From: DAOUBP01 sp964474695
Lineage (GTDB): Bacteria > Chloroflexota > Anaerolineae > CG2-30-64-16
NCBI GenBank assembly: GCA_964474695.1
Contig: CAYYTK010000001.1
Coordinates: 124,001-188,000 of the forward strand
Direction of reading: 5' to 3'
Length of the DNA stretch: 64,000 nt
The notes beneath the pieces are model-generated. The model had not been told where the DNA came from. It worked only from the letters and a program-made list of their open reading frames with translations, and ran no database searches. Every line of letters starts with the position of its first letter. The stretch's first letter is position 1. Positions 17,430 to 26,102 of the stretch are shown here, piece by piece. The position numbers were made by a program, and so were the translations under genes.

Positions 17430-18451
17430 TAGAACTTGTTCAAATCGATCCCCGCATATAGTCCCGCTACCTGCTCGGCGTAGCCGTTGAACGGCAGCGT
17501 CGGCCGGCGTTTCAGCTCGCCGATGCGCTGCTCATAGGCCTGGGACCAGCGCGGGTGCGGCACGTCCGGGTTCACGTTGGCATAGAAGCCGTATTCGTCC
17601 GGCGCCGCGATCATCCACAGCGAGGAGGGCTGTTCCGCCACCAGGTCGATCTTCACGATCGACTTGATGCTCTTGAAGCCGTACTTCCACGGTGCGACCA
17701 GGCGGAGCGGCGCGCCGTTCTGGGGCAGCAATTGCTTGCCGTAGAGGCCCGACGATAGGATCGTCAGGTCGTGCATGGCTTCGTCCAGGCGCAACCCCTC
17801 GGCGTAGGGCCACTCGAACGACGGGCTCCTTTGCCCCGGCATCTGCGCCGGATCGAATAGCGTCTCGAAGCGCACATATCGCGCGCTGCCCAGCGGCTCG
17901 ACCGCGGCCAACAGATCCTTCAACGGGAAGCCCAGCCACGGGATCACCATCGACCAGGCCTCCACACAACGCATACGGTAGACGCGTTCCTGGCTGGGGA
18001 ACAGGCGAAGCAAGTCCTCGATCCCGAAGGTCTTAGGTTTTCTCACCAACCCACCCACCGTCACCGTCCAGGGCGCAGTGCGGAAGCTCTTGGCCAGGCG
18101 CGCGGGGTCACCTTTGCCGGTGCCGAACTCGTAGAAGTTGGTGTAGCCGGTTACGTTGTCGTAGGGGGTCAACGCGTCCCCCAGCTCATCGGTCGGTTGT
18201 CCGGCTGCGGGTGCGTTTGCCGGGGGCAGAGTCCCCGTGGCGCCTCCTGTCGCCGGAGGGGTAACCACAGGGGTTGCGGAAGCGCTGCCGCCTGAGCTTG
18301 CCGAAGGCGCGATTGGGGCCGGCGACGCGCACGCAGCCAGCGCCACCGAGCCGGCTGCCAGGCCGAGCCCGCGCATGAAGCTGCGCCGGTTCAGGTAAAC
18401 GCTCTCCGGCGTGATCTCGGACGATGGGATTCTTGGTATGTTGCCAGCCAT
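17426..18451 (-). CDS. msrP: Protein-methionine-sulfoxide reductase catalytic subunit MsrP (YedY-like)
   Basis: A 341-residue molybdoenzyme of the sulfite oxidase fold that repairs oxidised methionines in exported proteins. A twin-arginine signal (NRRSFMRGLGL, Arg22-Arg23) runs into a lipobox-like LAAC at Cys41, so it may be a Tat-exported lipoprotein. The molybdenum ligand Cys162 is in RMRCVEAWSM. A Ser/Ala/Pro-rich linker separates the anchor from the enzyme. The membrane partner MsrQ is not adjacent. The ATG at 18451 was chosen because the upstream in-frame extension is made of palindromic repeat sequence. Confidence 0.9.
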   Translation of the reverse strand: MAGNIPRIPSSEITPESVYLNRRSFMRGLGLAAGSVALAACASPAPIAPSASSGGSASATPVVTPPATGGATGTLPPANAPAAGQPTDELGDALTPYDNVTGYTNFYEFGTGKGDPARLAKSFRTAPWTVTVGGLVRKPKTFGIEDLLRLFPSQERVYRMRCVEAWSMVIPWLGFPLKDLLAAVEPLGSARYVRFETLFDPAQMPGQRSPSFEWPYAEGLRLDEAMHDLTILSSGLYGKQLLPQNGAPLRLVAPWKYGFKSIKSIVKIDLVAEQPSSLWMIAAPDEYGFYANVNPDVPHPRWSQAYEQRIGELKRRPTLPFNGYAEQVAGLYAGIDLNKFY

Positions 18452-18458
18452 ATGACCT

Positions 18459-18519
18459 CGCCTGTAACGCAATCCGCCGGATAGCGGCGCCCGCCTGTAA
18501 CGCAATCCGCTGGATTGCG
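18459..18519. repeat. Tandem CGCCTGTAACGCAATCC repeats with palindrome
   Basis: A 23-base unit beginning CGCCTGTAACGCAATCC occurs twice (from 18459 and from 18492). The second copy completes a perfect palindrome CGCAATCC-GCT-GGATTGCG (18501-18519). The same palindrome recurs at 35946-35964. It lies just upstream of the msrP start. Confidence 0.75.
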
Positions 18520-18673
18520 ACACTGGCTGCAACGATACTACAAGAGTGGCGCCGGTTCTGTAAGCTGGTTCCCGCACAGGCGTCTTCAGTGCACTTGACA
18601 GGCGCCCCGACTGGGTTTATCTTCCCCACAGACCGATCAGATGAGGATGGATGGCGCCATTGCGGGGTATCGT

Positions 18674-19294
18674 ATGACCACACGTTTTATCCTGGTCCGG
18701 CACGGCCAGACCGAGTGGAACCGCGTCGAGCGCTTCCGCGGCCGGGCTGATGTGCCGTTGAATGCAGCCGGCCTGGCTCAGGCTGCCGCGACCGGCCGGC
18801 GCATCGCCGCCGAGTGGCAGCCGGCCGCTGTGTACGCCAGCCCGCTCAGCCGCGCCGTGGTGACGGCGGAGGCCATCGCCGCGCATTTTGGCCTGCCCGT
18901 GACGCGGCTTGACGGCCTGGCCGATATCGACTACGGCGACTGGCAGGGCTTGACGCCGGAGGAGGCTCGCGGCCGTTGGCTTGAGCTGGTGCACGCCTGG
19001 TACACCGCGCCGGCAACCGTGCAGATTCCGGGCGGCGAATCGTTGGCCGCTCTCCGCGCACGTGTCATGGCTGCGATCCGGGAGCTGGCGGCCCGGCACG
19101 ACGGCCAGACCATCGCGCTGGTGAGCCATACGGTCGTGAACCGCGTGATCCTGCTGGCTGTGCTGGGCCTGGGCAACGAGCGCTTCTGGCGGCTAAGGCA
19201 GGACAACTGCGCCATCAACGTCTTTGAGTCCGATGGCGGCGACTTCACCCTGGCGTCGATGAACGACACGTGCCACCTGCACCGGGCGCGTTGA
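18674..19294 (+). CDS. Histidine phosphatase family protein
   Basis: A 206-residue member of the phosphoglycerate-mutase-like histidine phosphatases. The RHG catalytic motif is at the N terminus (LVRHGQTEWN), with SPLSRAVVTAEAIA next and the second catalytic His in LVSHTVVNR. The proximal Glu region is IPGGESLAAL. Substrate is not evident; alpha-ribazole phosphatase and broad-range phosphatases look alike. An upstream ATG at 18641 would add eleven residues; MTTRFILVRHG is the typical start. It converges exactly with the next gene. Confidence 0.88.
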   Translation: MTTRFILVRHGQTEWNRVERFRGRADVPLNAAGLAQAAATGRRIAAEWQPAAVYASPLSRAVVTAEAIAAHFGLPVTRLDGLADIDYGDWQGLTPEEARGRWLELVHAWYTAPATVQIPGGESLAALRARVMAAIRELAARHDGQTIALVSHTVVNRVILLAVLGLGNERFWRLRQDNCAINVFESDGGDFTLASMNDTCHLHRAR

Positions 19295-19918
19295 TTAATG
19301 ATGGAGTCTCTCGGAATAGCGGATGCGGCCGGCGGAGATGGCGATCAAGGGGACCATGAGCGCCAGTCCGATCCAGGAACGGCAGGCGATGGCAAACCCA
19401 AGGCTGTATAAGCCCTGGCAGAGCAGCCCCGGGTGACGGATCCACTTGTAGGGTCCCTCCGAGAGCATGGCGGGATCGCTCCGGGCGGATCCGGCTGCAC
19501 TGCGCAGATGGCGGCTCCAGGTGAGGTTTGTCCAGATGGAGAGGATAACGCCAATCAAAACGATCCCCACCCCCACCCAGCGCAACGGCGGGTTTTCGGC
19601 CCAGGCCAGAATCGTGCGCCGGTCGCCATACGCGGCGAGGATGAGGATGACTTCCCACATGTGAGTCTGCCAGTCGAGCAGATCCCCCTGGCGCTCGGGT
19701 GTGGGCTGCGGCGGGGTCATCGCGACCAACCAGGCCAGGGTCAGGGCCAGCGCGATGCACACGGCGGCATAGCCGGCGCGCGCTGGCTCCGAGAAGAAGC
19801 CGGCAATGTCATCCATTCCCCAGGCCAGCAGGGGCAGCCCTACAAGCACAAAAGCGCGCGCGAAGAACTGCCACGCGGCGGGCCAGACTCTGCTGCTTCG
19901 AATGCCGGCGAGCGACAT
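19295..19918 (-). CDS. Isoprenylcysteine methyltransferase-like membrane protein, short C terminus
   Basis: A 207-residue polytopic membrane protein with about five hydrophobic segments. The signature EGPYKWIRHPGLLCQGLY is the NNU/ICMT-PEMT motif that binds SAM in integral-membrane methyltransferases. The usual ending has a conserved RIxxEExxL followed by 30-40 residues including an FG-EY motif. Here the protein stops at RIRYSERLHH, so the C-terminal part of the SAM site is missing. Its stop codon abuts the stop of the convergent histidine phosphatase gene. Confidence 0.72.
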   Translation of the reverse strand: MSLAGIRSSRVWPAAWQFFARAFVLVGLPLLAWGMDDIAGFFSEPARAGYAAVCIALALTLAWLVAMTPPQPTPERQGDLLDWQTHMWEVILILAAYGDRRTILAWAENPPLRWVGVGIVLIGVILSIWTNLTWSRHLRSAAGSARSDPAMLSEGPYKWIRHPGLLCQGLYSLGFAIACRSWIGLALMVPLIAISAGRIRYSERLHH

Positions 19919-19975
19919 GCGTTTCTCTCTGTGTGAAGAGTTGGCAACTCCGCAGAGTTGCCAACTCTGACCTTC

Positions 19976-22900
19976 CTACGCGTGCAGCGCCCTCCACACG
20001 CGCTCCGGCGTCAGCGGGATGACCGGGATCTGCACGCCGATCGCGTTGTAGACCGCGTTCGCTACGGCCGGGCCAACGCCGTCCAGCGGGATCTCGGCCA
20101 CCGCCTTGACACCGAACGGGTGGGTCGGTTCGTAGGTCTGCACGAAGCGCACCTGCATCTCCGGCATCTCGTCCGCGGTGAAGATGCGGTAGTCGCCGAA
20201 GCGCGGGTTGACCAGCCGGCCATGCTCATCGAACAGCATCTCCTCGCATACCGCGTAGCCCAGCGCCTGGGTCATGCCGCCCTCAATCTGGCTGACGGCG
20301 GCGGCGGGATTCACGATCATACCGCAGTCCAGCACCATCACCAGCTTGTTCACCGTCACCTGGCCGGTCCCGGTGTCCACCGTCACATCGGCGAACTGCG
20401 CGGCGAACGGCGGCGGGCTGCTCGGGCTGACGTAAGAGCCGACGGCCATGATCTGGTGTTGGCCGGTCTTGTGCAGGCTGTGCAGTGCGATCTCGGCCAG
20501 CGTGACGCTGCGGCCGTCTTCCGTCCAGGCCTGCCGGTCCGCCAGCATGATCTCCTCGGCCGGCGCGTCGAGGATTTGGCCGGCCACCGCCTTGATTTGC
20601 TCCGCCACCTTGCGCGCGGCTTCAACAACGGCGGCGCCGGAGATGTATGTCGTGCTGCTGGCATACGCGCCCACGTCGAACGGGGTGAAGTCGGTGTCGG
20701 AGGAATAGGTGATGAAGTCCTCCGGCGGGCAGCCCAACACCTCGGCCGCCATCTGGGTCAGCACGGTGTCGGAGCCGGTCCCCAGGTCCGTGGCCCCCAC
20801 CAGCAGGTTGAAGCTGCCGTCGTCGTTCATCTTGATGCTGGCCGCGCCCATGTCCAGGTTCGGGATGGCGGTGCCCTGCATGACGAGCGCGACCCCCTGG
20901 CCGTGGCGAATGGTAGGTGGTAGATTGGTAGATGGGTAGATGGGTGAACGGCCCTCACCGTCTCCCAATTTACCAGATTTCCAATCCACCGATTTCCAGC
21001 CAATCAACTCCGCCCCCAACCGCGCACACTCGTTGATCGCGTTGGTGTGGATCATCTCGCCGTGTGCTTCGCGACCTTCGCTGAACACCTTGGACATGGG
21101 GTGTTCTTCGCCGGCCTGGAGGACGTTCATCAATCGGAATTGGAGCGGGTCGAGGCCCAGCTCATGCGCGATGCGCTCCATGTGGCTTTCGAGCGGGAAG
21201 AAGCCCTGGGGCACGCCGTAGCCGCGGTACGCGCCGGAGGTCGGCTTGTTGGTGTAGACTACCTCGGCCACGAAGCGGATGTTCGACTGGCCGTCAGCGC
21301 CCCTGTTCGCCGGGTAGAGCGACATCGCCTTGTGGCCGGTGTTGCCGTTCACGGTGAGCGCATGGTTGCCGAAGGCGCCCGTATCCGAGAGCGCGACCAT
21401 TTCGTTGGCCACCATGCGGCCGTCCTTCATCACGCCGGTGCGCATGCGGACGATCATCGGGTGTCGCGAGGTGCTGGCCATGAACTGCTCCTCGCGCGTG
21501 TACTCCAGTTTGACCGGCCGTTTGGTGGCGATGGTGAGGTGCGCGCAGATGTCCTCGATCATCACCTCTTGCTTGTTGCCGAAGCCGCCGCCGACCCGCG
21601 GTTTGATCACGCGGATGCGCTTGATGGGCAGGCCCAGCACCGGCGCCAGGATCCGGCGGGCGTGGAACGGCACCTGTGTGGAGGTGCGGATGACCATGCG
21701 GTCGTCCTCATCCCAGTACGTGATGCAGACGAACGGTTCGATGGGGGTCTGCTGTACGCGCGGCACCTCGTATTCGCCTTCGAACACGTAGTCGGCGGCC
21801 TTCAGCGCGGCGTCGACATCGCCCAGCTCCATGTGGATGTGCGCGGCCAGGTTGCGCTTGGGATCGCACTCGGCGAACGGCACGTAGTCCGGCTCGTCGT
21901 GGATGATCGGCGCGCCCGGGTTCATGCTCTCGCGCGAGTCGAGCACCGCGGGCAGCTCCTCATACTCGACTTCGATGAGCGACAGCGCCCGCTGCGCGAT
22001 CTCCTCGGACTCGGCCGCGACCGCGGCCACCCGGTCGCCGACGAAGCGCATCTTGCGGTCCAGGCTGACGAAATCCAGCGGGCTGGGGATGGGATGCGAC
22101 TGGCCCGCGGTCGACCACATCACGCGCGGGAGGTCCCGGTAGGTCAGCACCGCATGCACGCCGGGCAGCGAGCGCGCCTTGCTGACGTCGATGTGCTTGA
22201 TAGTGCCGTGTGCAATGGGGCTGTGCAGGATCTTGCCGATCAGCATGCCGCGCATTTCGACGTCAGCCACAAAGGCCGGCTTGCCCTGGGCCAGCTTGAC
22301 TGCGTCCACCTTCGGCTCGGAAACGCCGATGTGCACCGTCTCCGGCGCGGCGACGACCATGGTCGGCAGCTCGACCTGGGTCTGGACGCGCGGTTCATGG
22401 TCCGTGGTCGGCAGTGTGCCGGGCTCGACCGGCGGCTCGGCTTCGGGTGGGGCCGGCGGCAGCTCCATCACGTTGATGGGCGGATCGAGGCGGCCAGGCA
22501 GCGGTGGGACCGCTTCTCCGCGCATCTGCGCGGCCGCGCGCAGCACTGCTTCCACCGGTTTGGCGTAACCGCTGCACCGGCACAGCACGCCGGAGAGGGC
22601 TTCGCGTACCTCGACCTCGGTGGGGCTAGGATTCTGTGCCAGCAGCGCGTCCGCCGCCAGAAGCTGCGCCGGCGTGCAGTAGCCGCACTGGATCGCGCCC
22701 ACCTCGATGAACGCCTGTTGCAGGGGGTGCAGCCCTTCGGTATGCTTCCAGCCCTGGACCGGGTGCTCGCCCATCTCTTCAACGGTGTCCACCGTGTGGC
22801 CGGCCGCCTGGGCCGCCAGCATCGTGCATGATGTGACCGGAGTGCCGTTCAGCAGCACGGTGCACGCGCCGCACTCGCCCGTTTCGCACCCATGCTTGAC

Positions 22901-22999
22901 GCCGAAGATGCCGTGACGCCGCAATGCGTCCAACAGCGATTCATTGACCGCGACATCCCAGGTTTGAGGGGTATGATTCAGGGTGAAGTTGAGTTGCAT
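19976..22999 (-). CDS. Xanthine dehydrogenase-family fused [2Fe-2S]/molybdopterin subunit
   Basis: A 1007-residue fusion of the iron-sulfur and molybdenum subunits of a xanthine oxidase-family hydroxylase. The plant-type cluster uses Cys38, 43, 46 and 58 (CETGECGAC). The second cluster uses Cys105, 108, 140 and 142 (CGYC, CRC). The Mo domain has GGGFGNK, AYRGYGVPQ and the catalytic Glu969 in VKAVAEIP. A Pro-rich linker (about 175-210) joins the halves. Residues about 670-695 are encoded by a GGTAGATTGG-type repeat that looks inserted in frame. The FAD subunit gene is immediately upstream. Substrate is probably a purine or another N-heterocycle. Confidence 0.92.
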   Translation of the reverse strand: MQLNFTLNHTPQTWDVAVNESLLDALRRHGIFGVKHGCETGECGACTVLLNGTPVTSCTMLAAQAAGHTVDTVEEMGEHPVQGWKHTEGLHPLQQAFIEVGAIQCGYCTPAQLLAADALLAQNPSPTEVEVREALSGVLCRCSGYAKPVEAVLRAAAQMRGEAVPPLPGRLDPPINVMELPPAPPEAEPPVEPGTLPTTDHEPRVQTQVELPTMVVAAPETVHIGVSEPKVDAVKLAQGKPAFVADVEMRGMLIGKILHSPIAHGTIKHIDVSKARSLPGVHAVLTYRDLPRVMWSTAGQSHPIPSPLDFVSLDRKMRFVGDRVAAVAAESEEIAQRALSLIEVEYEELPAVLDSRESMNPGAPIIHDEPDYVPFAECDPKRNLAAHIHMELGDVDAALKAADYVFEGEYEVPRVQQTPIEPFVCITYWDEDDRMVIRTSTQVPFHARRILAPVLGLPIKRIRVIKPRVGGGFGNKQEVMIEDICAHLTIATKRPVKLEYTREEQFMASTSRHPMIVRMRTGVMKDGRMVANEMVALSDTGAFGNHALTVNGNTGHKAMSLYPANRGADGQSNIRFVAEVVYTNKPTSGAYRGYGVPQGFFPLESHMERIAHELGLDPLQFRLMNVLQAGEEHPMSKVFSEGREAHGEMIHTNAINECARLGAELIGWKSVDWKSGKLGDGEGRSPIYPSTNLPPTIRHGQGVALVMQGTAIPNLDMGAASIKMNDDGSFNLLVGATDLGTGSDTVLTQMAAEVLGCPPEDFITYSSDTDFTPFDVGAYASSTTYISGAAVVEAARKVAEQIKAVAGQILDAPAEEIMLADRQAWTEDGRSVTLAEIALHSLHKTGQHQIMAVGSYVSPSSPPPFAAQFADVTVDTGTGQVTVNKLVMVLDCGMIVNPAAAVSQIEGGMTQALGYAVCEEMLFDEHGRLVNPRFGDYRIFTADEMPEMQVRFVQTYEPTHPFGVKAVAEIPLDGVGPAVANAVYNAIGVQIPVIPLTPERVWRALHA
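20916..20990. repeat. GGTAGATTGG-type imperfect inverted repeat inside the xanthine dehydrogenase gene
   Basis: The left half contains GGTAGATTGG, GTAGATGGG and GTAGATGGG units; the right half contains CCCAATTTACCAGATTTCC and AATCCACC. The two halves are imperfect inverted repeats. The reading frame stays open through it. Confidence 0.6.
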
Positions 23000-23020
23000 A
23001 GTTGGATCTCCCTATACGGA

Positions 23021-23935
23021 CTACGCGGAGGCCTTTTCCCACGCTTGCGTCAGCACACGCTCTGCCAACACACCGGCCATCGCTTTGCGATACTCGGCGC
23101 TGCCGCGGAAGTCGCCTGCCGGTTGCAGCAGCTCCGCAGCACGCGCGGCCGCGGCCGCGATCAGCTCAGGGGTCAATGCTTCATCGGTCAGCAGCGCCTC
23201 CGCCTCCGGCACGCGGAGCGGCTCGCCGGCTGCGCCTCCCAGGGCCAACCGTGCGTGTTTGCAGGCGCCGTAGGCGATCGAGATCATCGCGGCCGCGACC
23301 ACGATGGGCGCGTCGGCCGGCGTGCGCGCGACGTCAGCCAAGGCATAGCCGGTTAGGCGGCCGGGCGGCAGCGGCACAACCACGTCGGTAATGAGCGCCG
23401 GTTCGGCCAGGAATGACCGGCGGACGGGGATGAATGCGGCCAGGGGTATGGTTTGATAGCCCGCGCGGGAGCAGAGCAAAATGCGCGCGTCGCAGGCCAG
23501 CAGCGCGACCACCACGGGATCGTTTGCCGCGGCCGTGGCCAGCGCGCCGCCCAACGTCGCCCGGTTGCGCTGGATGTTGCCGCCCCAGCGCCGGGCGCCG
23601 GCCGCAATGATGCGCAGCGGCGTGTCCTTGGCAGCATGGGAAGCAGCCCCTGGGGTGGGCGGCGCCTGATCGAGATCGGCGAGCTGGGCGCGCGTGGTCA
23701 TCGCCTTGGCGCTCAGTGCACCCAGGCTGGAGTCCAGCGAGAAGCCATCGAGGCCGAGGCTTTGCAGGTCCACGACCGCCTCAACGGAGCTGTCCCCTGA
23801 GCCGATCAGGGCATCGCCGCCGGCCAGCGGCACGGTGCAAATATCGGGGCGGGCGAGGAGCTCGAGCGCGCGCTGCAAGCCATCTTGCGCGGCATCATCT
23901 GTGGGTCGGAAGTATTCTCGTAGGTTCAACAGCAT
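23021..23935 (-). CDS. Xanthine dehydrogenase-family FAD-binding subunit
   Basis: A 304-residue FAD subunit of the CoxM/CutM type. The LAGGDALIGSG loop and the WGGNIQRNRATLGGALATAAANDP segment match the two FAD-binding motifs (usually AGGTDL and TxGGNxxNxSPxxD). It passes electrons from the [2Fe-2S] clusters of the fused downstream subunit to an acceptor. The start has AGGAGG about eight bases upstream. The next gene begins 22 bases after its stop, so the two form one operon. Confidence 0.9.
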   Translation of the reverse strand: MLLNLREYFRPTDDAAQDGLQRALELLARPDICTVPLAGGDALIGSGDSSVEAVVDLQSLGLDGFSLDSSLGALSAKAMTTRAQLADLDQAPPTPGAASHAAKDTPLRIIAAGARRWGGNIQRNRATLGGALATAAANDPVVVALLACDARILLCSRAGYQTIPLAAFIPVRRSFLAEPALITDVVVPLPPGRLTGYALADVARTPADAPIVVAAAMISIAYGACKHARLALGGAAGEPLRVPEAEALLTDEALTPELIAAAAARAAELLQPAGDFRGSAEYRKAMAGVLAERVLTQAWEKASA

Positions 23936-23964
23936 CGGGAACCTCCTGGGGATGAATCCGCCTG

Positions 23965-23973
23965 ATTATAGCA
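23965..23973 (-). promoter_or_regulatory. Extended -10 promoter for the xanthine dehydrogenase operon
   Basis: TGCTATAAT on the minus strand lies about 30 bases before the FAD-subunit ATG. It is divergent from a similar element at 24024-24032. Confidence 0.6.
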
Positions 23974-24023
23974 TAGCGGGGCGCCTAACTAAAATTGGCA
24001 GGAATGCTCATCCGGTCGTGCTG

Positions 24024-24032
24024 TGGTACAAT
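24024..24032 (+). promoter_or_regulatory. Extended -10 promoter for the phosphoesterase pair
   Basis: TGGTACAAT, identical to the element at 6404-6412, lies 17 bases before the ATG at 24050. No good -35 is evident. Confidence 0.5.
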
Positions 24033-24049
24033 GCCCGCCGAGAGAGGCC

Positions 24050-25054
24050 ATGAACCGTAGATTTCTCAGGTGGTTTTTACCTGCTCTGGGAGCGGCCGGC
24101 GGATTGCTCTACGCACATTTCATCGAGCGCTCGCATGTCAGGCTGGACCGTTTCACGATCGAGGTCGATCGGGCCGGCCTGCGTCCGGATGGCCTGCCGC
24201 CGGACGGGATCGTGATCCTGCACCTGTCGGACCTGCATTGTCGCGCGGCCGAGCGGGTGCAGGCCATCAAGCTGGCGCGGCTGCGGCGCTTACTGGCGGC
24301 AGAGCAGTACGATCTCCTCGCGTTCACCGGTGACCTGATCCATGATATGACGGGGCTGCCGAAGGCCTTGGCTTTCCTCGGCGAGCTGCATCCCGGGTTG
24401 GGCGCCTTCAGCGTGCCGGGCAACCGGGATTATTGGGTGTCCGGTTTTCGGGCGTTGTGGGGGGGCGGCGAGGAGCGCGCCGGCCGTTCCGTCTGGCTGC
24501 AACTCAAAGGAACGGTGAGGCGGGTGCGCAGCTATTTTCATCGCCTATCTCGTAATCAGTTCTCGGGGCTGCAACTGCACCGCAACGATATATCGGCGAT
24601 GCATGCTGCGCTGGCTGACATGGGGGTTCAGCCGCTCGTTAATCAGGCCCGGCACGTGCAACAGGCAGGGGTCGATCTCTGGGTGGCTGGAGTCGACGAT
24701 TTGTATTGCGGGCATGCCGACCTGGCCGCGGCGTTGGCCGGTGTTCCGGCGGGAGCACTGCTGATTCTGTTGGCCCATAATCCTGACGTTTGGCTGGATG
24801 CGCGCGCCCAGCGTGCGGACTTGATCTTGGCCGGTCACACCCACGGCGGCCAGCTCCGGCTGCCAGGGCTGGGCGCGCTCTATCGCCAGGGCACGCATCT
24901 CGGCCGGCGCCGGGCGGCAGGTTGGTTTCGGCAGGGTGAGACGCGGCTGTTCGTCAGCCGCGGCCTGGGCGAGAGCTTTCCGCTGCGGTTTGGGGCGCCG
25001 CTCCAGGCCGTGCTGATCAGGGTGTTGCCGGGTGATCGGAGCTGTCAGCGATGA
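24050..25054 (+). CDS. Calcineurin-like metallophosphoesterase, GNRD variant
   Basis: A 334-residue YaeI-like metallophosphoesterase with an N-terminal membrane anchor. The metal-site motifs DLH (Asp61-His63), GDLIHD, AHNPD and GHTHGG are present. The GNH[D/E] motif reads GNRD (Asn125, Arg126), so the His that normally acts as proton donor is replaced. The tandem paralogue downstream keeps His126. Family members act on phospholipids or lipid-linked phosphates; the substrate here is unknown. GAGAGG precedes the ATG. The stop overlaps the start of the next gene. Confidence 0.85.
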   Translation: MNRRFLRWFLPALGAAGGLLYAHFIERSHVRLDRFTIEVDRAGLRPDGLPPDGIVILHLSDLHCRAAERVQAIKLARLRRLLAAEQYDLLAFTGDLIHDMTGLPKALAFLGELHPGLGAFSVPGNRDYWVSGFRALWGGGEERAGRSVWLQLKGTVRRVRSYFHRLSRNQFSGLQLHRNDISAMHAALADMGVQPLVNQARHVQQAGVDLWVAGVDDLYCGHADLAAALAGVPAGALLILLAHNPDVWLDARAQRADLILAGHTHGGQLRLPGLGALYRQGTHLGRRRAAGWFRQGETRLFVSRGLGESFPLRFGAPLQAVLIRVLPGDRSCQR

Positions 25055-26055
25055 AATGGGTGCTCAGGACTGGAATTGTCGCACTGGGCGCAGGCGCGTT
25101 GGCTCTCGCGTATGCCACGCAGGTGGAGCGTGCCTGCGTACAGCTCGACTGCTATGAAGTTGAGGTCGACGCGCCCGATCTGCCGCCGGACGGCGTGCCG
25201 CGAGGCGGCTTGACGATCCTGCAGCTTTCGGATTTCCATTTTCGTGCCAACGGCAAGGTCCAGGCCCGCAAGATCGCCCGGCTGCGCGAGCTGCTGGCCG
25301 GCCAGCGTTACGACGTGCTGGCGCTCACCGGTGACTTGGTGCACGACGCGCCCGGCTTCACGGTCGCGCTTGACCTCATCCAGGGCTTGCAGCCTCGCCT
25401 GGCTGCGTTTTTTTGCCCGGGCAACCATGACTATGCCGAATACTCGGTGTGGGGCGTCTTCGGCCATACCTGGCGGGACAGCGGTGCACGCGCGCGGTGG
25501 CAGCCGGCAGATCTGTGGTCGGCCGCGGGCAAGCTGGCCGATTTCGTCTGGAAGGTGCTGCGCAACGAGCTGGTGCGCCTGCCGGTGGCGTTCAACGACG
25601 TGCCCGGGATGGTGGCCGAGCTGGCCGCTGTTGGGGTGACGCCGCTGGTGAACCGGGCGGCCCCGCTGTCTGTGGGGCACGCGACGGTGTGGTTCGCGGG
25701 TGTTGATGATCTGTTGGAGGGGCGGCCTGACTTCGATGCGGCCTTCGCCGGCGTGCCCGAGGGCGCGGCGCTCGTCCTGTTGGCCCACAACCCGGATGTC
25801 TGGCTGGACCCGCGCGTCGAGCGGGCCGATCTGGTGCTGTCGGGGCATACGCACGGCGGTCAGATGCGGCTGCCTGGGCTGGGCGCCATCCACACCCAGG
25901 GCACGCATCTGAAGCGCCGCCAGGCCGCCGGTTGGTTCCGCCGCGGGCGCAGCCGCATGTTCGTGAGCCGTGGTCTGGGGGAGAGCATTCCGCTGCGGAT
26001 CGGAGCCAGGCCGCAGGCCGCGCTGATCCGCCTGGTCAATCCGCGCGGTTCATAA
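25051..26055 (+). CDS. Calcineurin-like metallophosphoesterase, canonical GNHD
   Basis: A 334-residue paralogue of the preceding gene, the same length and collinear throughout, so a tandem duplication. It has an N-terminal hydrophobic anchor, DFH (Asp61-His63), GDLVHD, a complete GNHD (Asn125-His126), AHNPD and GHTHGG. All residues of the binuclear metal site are in place, so this copy should be catalytically competent. It is translationally coupled to the first copy (ATGA). Its TAA stop lies within the left arm of the palindrome at 26049-26097. Confidence 0.88.
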   Translation: MKWVLRTGIVALGAGALALAYATQVERACVQLDCYEVEVDAPDLPPDGVPRGGLTILQLSDFHFRANGKVQARKIARLRELLAGQRYDVLALTGDLVHDAPGFTVALDLIQGLQPRLAAFFCPGNHDYAEYSVWGVFGHTWRDSGARARWQPADLWSAAGKLADFVWKVLRNELVRLPVAFNDVPGMVAELAAVGVTPLVNRAAPLSVGHATVWFAGVDDLLEGRPDFDAAFAGVPEGAALVLLAHNPDVWLDPRVERADLVLSGHTHGGQMRLPGLGAIHTQGTHLKRRQAAGWFRRGRSRMFVSRGLGESIPLRIGARPQAALIRLVNPRGS

Positions 26056-26097
26056 AACAAACCAGGTTTCTGCCAGAAACCTGGTTTGTTTTATGAA
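26049..26097. repeat. AACAAACCAGGTTTCT palindrome between convergent genes
   Basis: Perfect 23-base arms around a GCC centre. The core is the same as in the copy inside gatA (57088-57136), while the outer seven bases differ but remain self-complementary. Placed between the convergent phosphoesterase and pyk genes, it could stop transcription from both sides. Confidence 0.85.
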
Positions 26098-26102
26098 TGT
26101 CT

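Noticed and set aside
21047..22831. 594-codon open frame opposite the xanthine dehydrogenase gene
   Set aside because: It is antisense to an intact gene with all catalytic motifs, has no recognisable domain, and long opposite frames are expected in GC-rich DNA. The same applies to 14118-15431 and 7969-9555.
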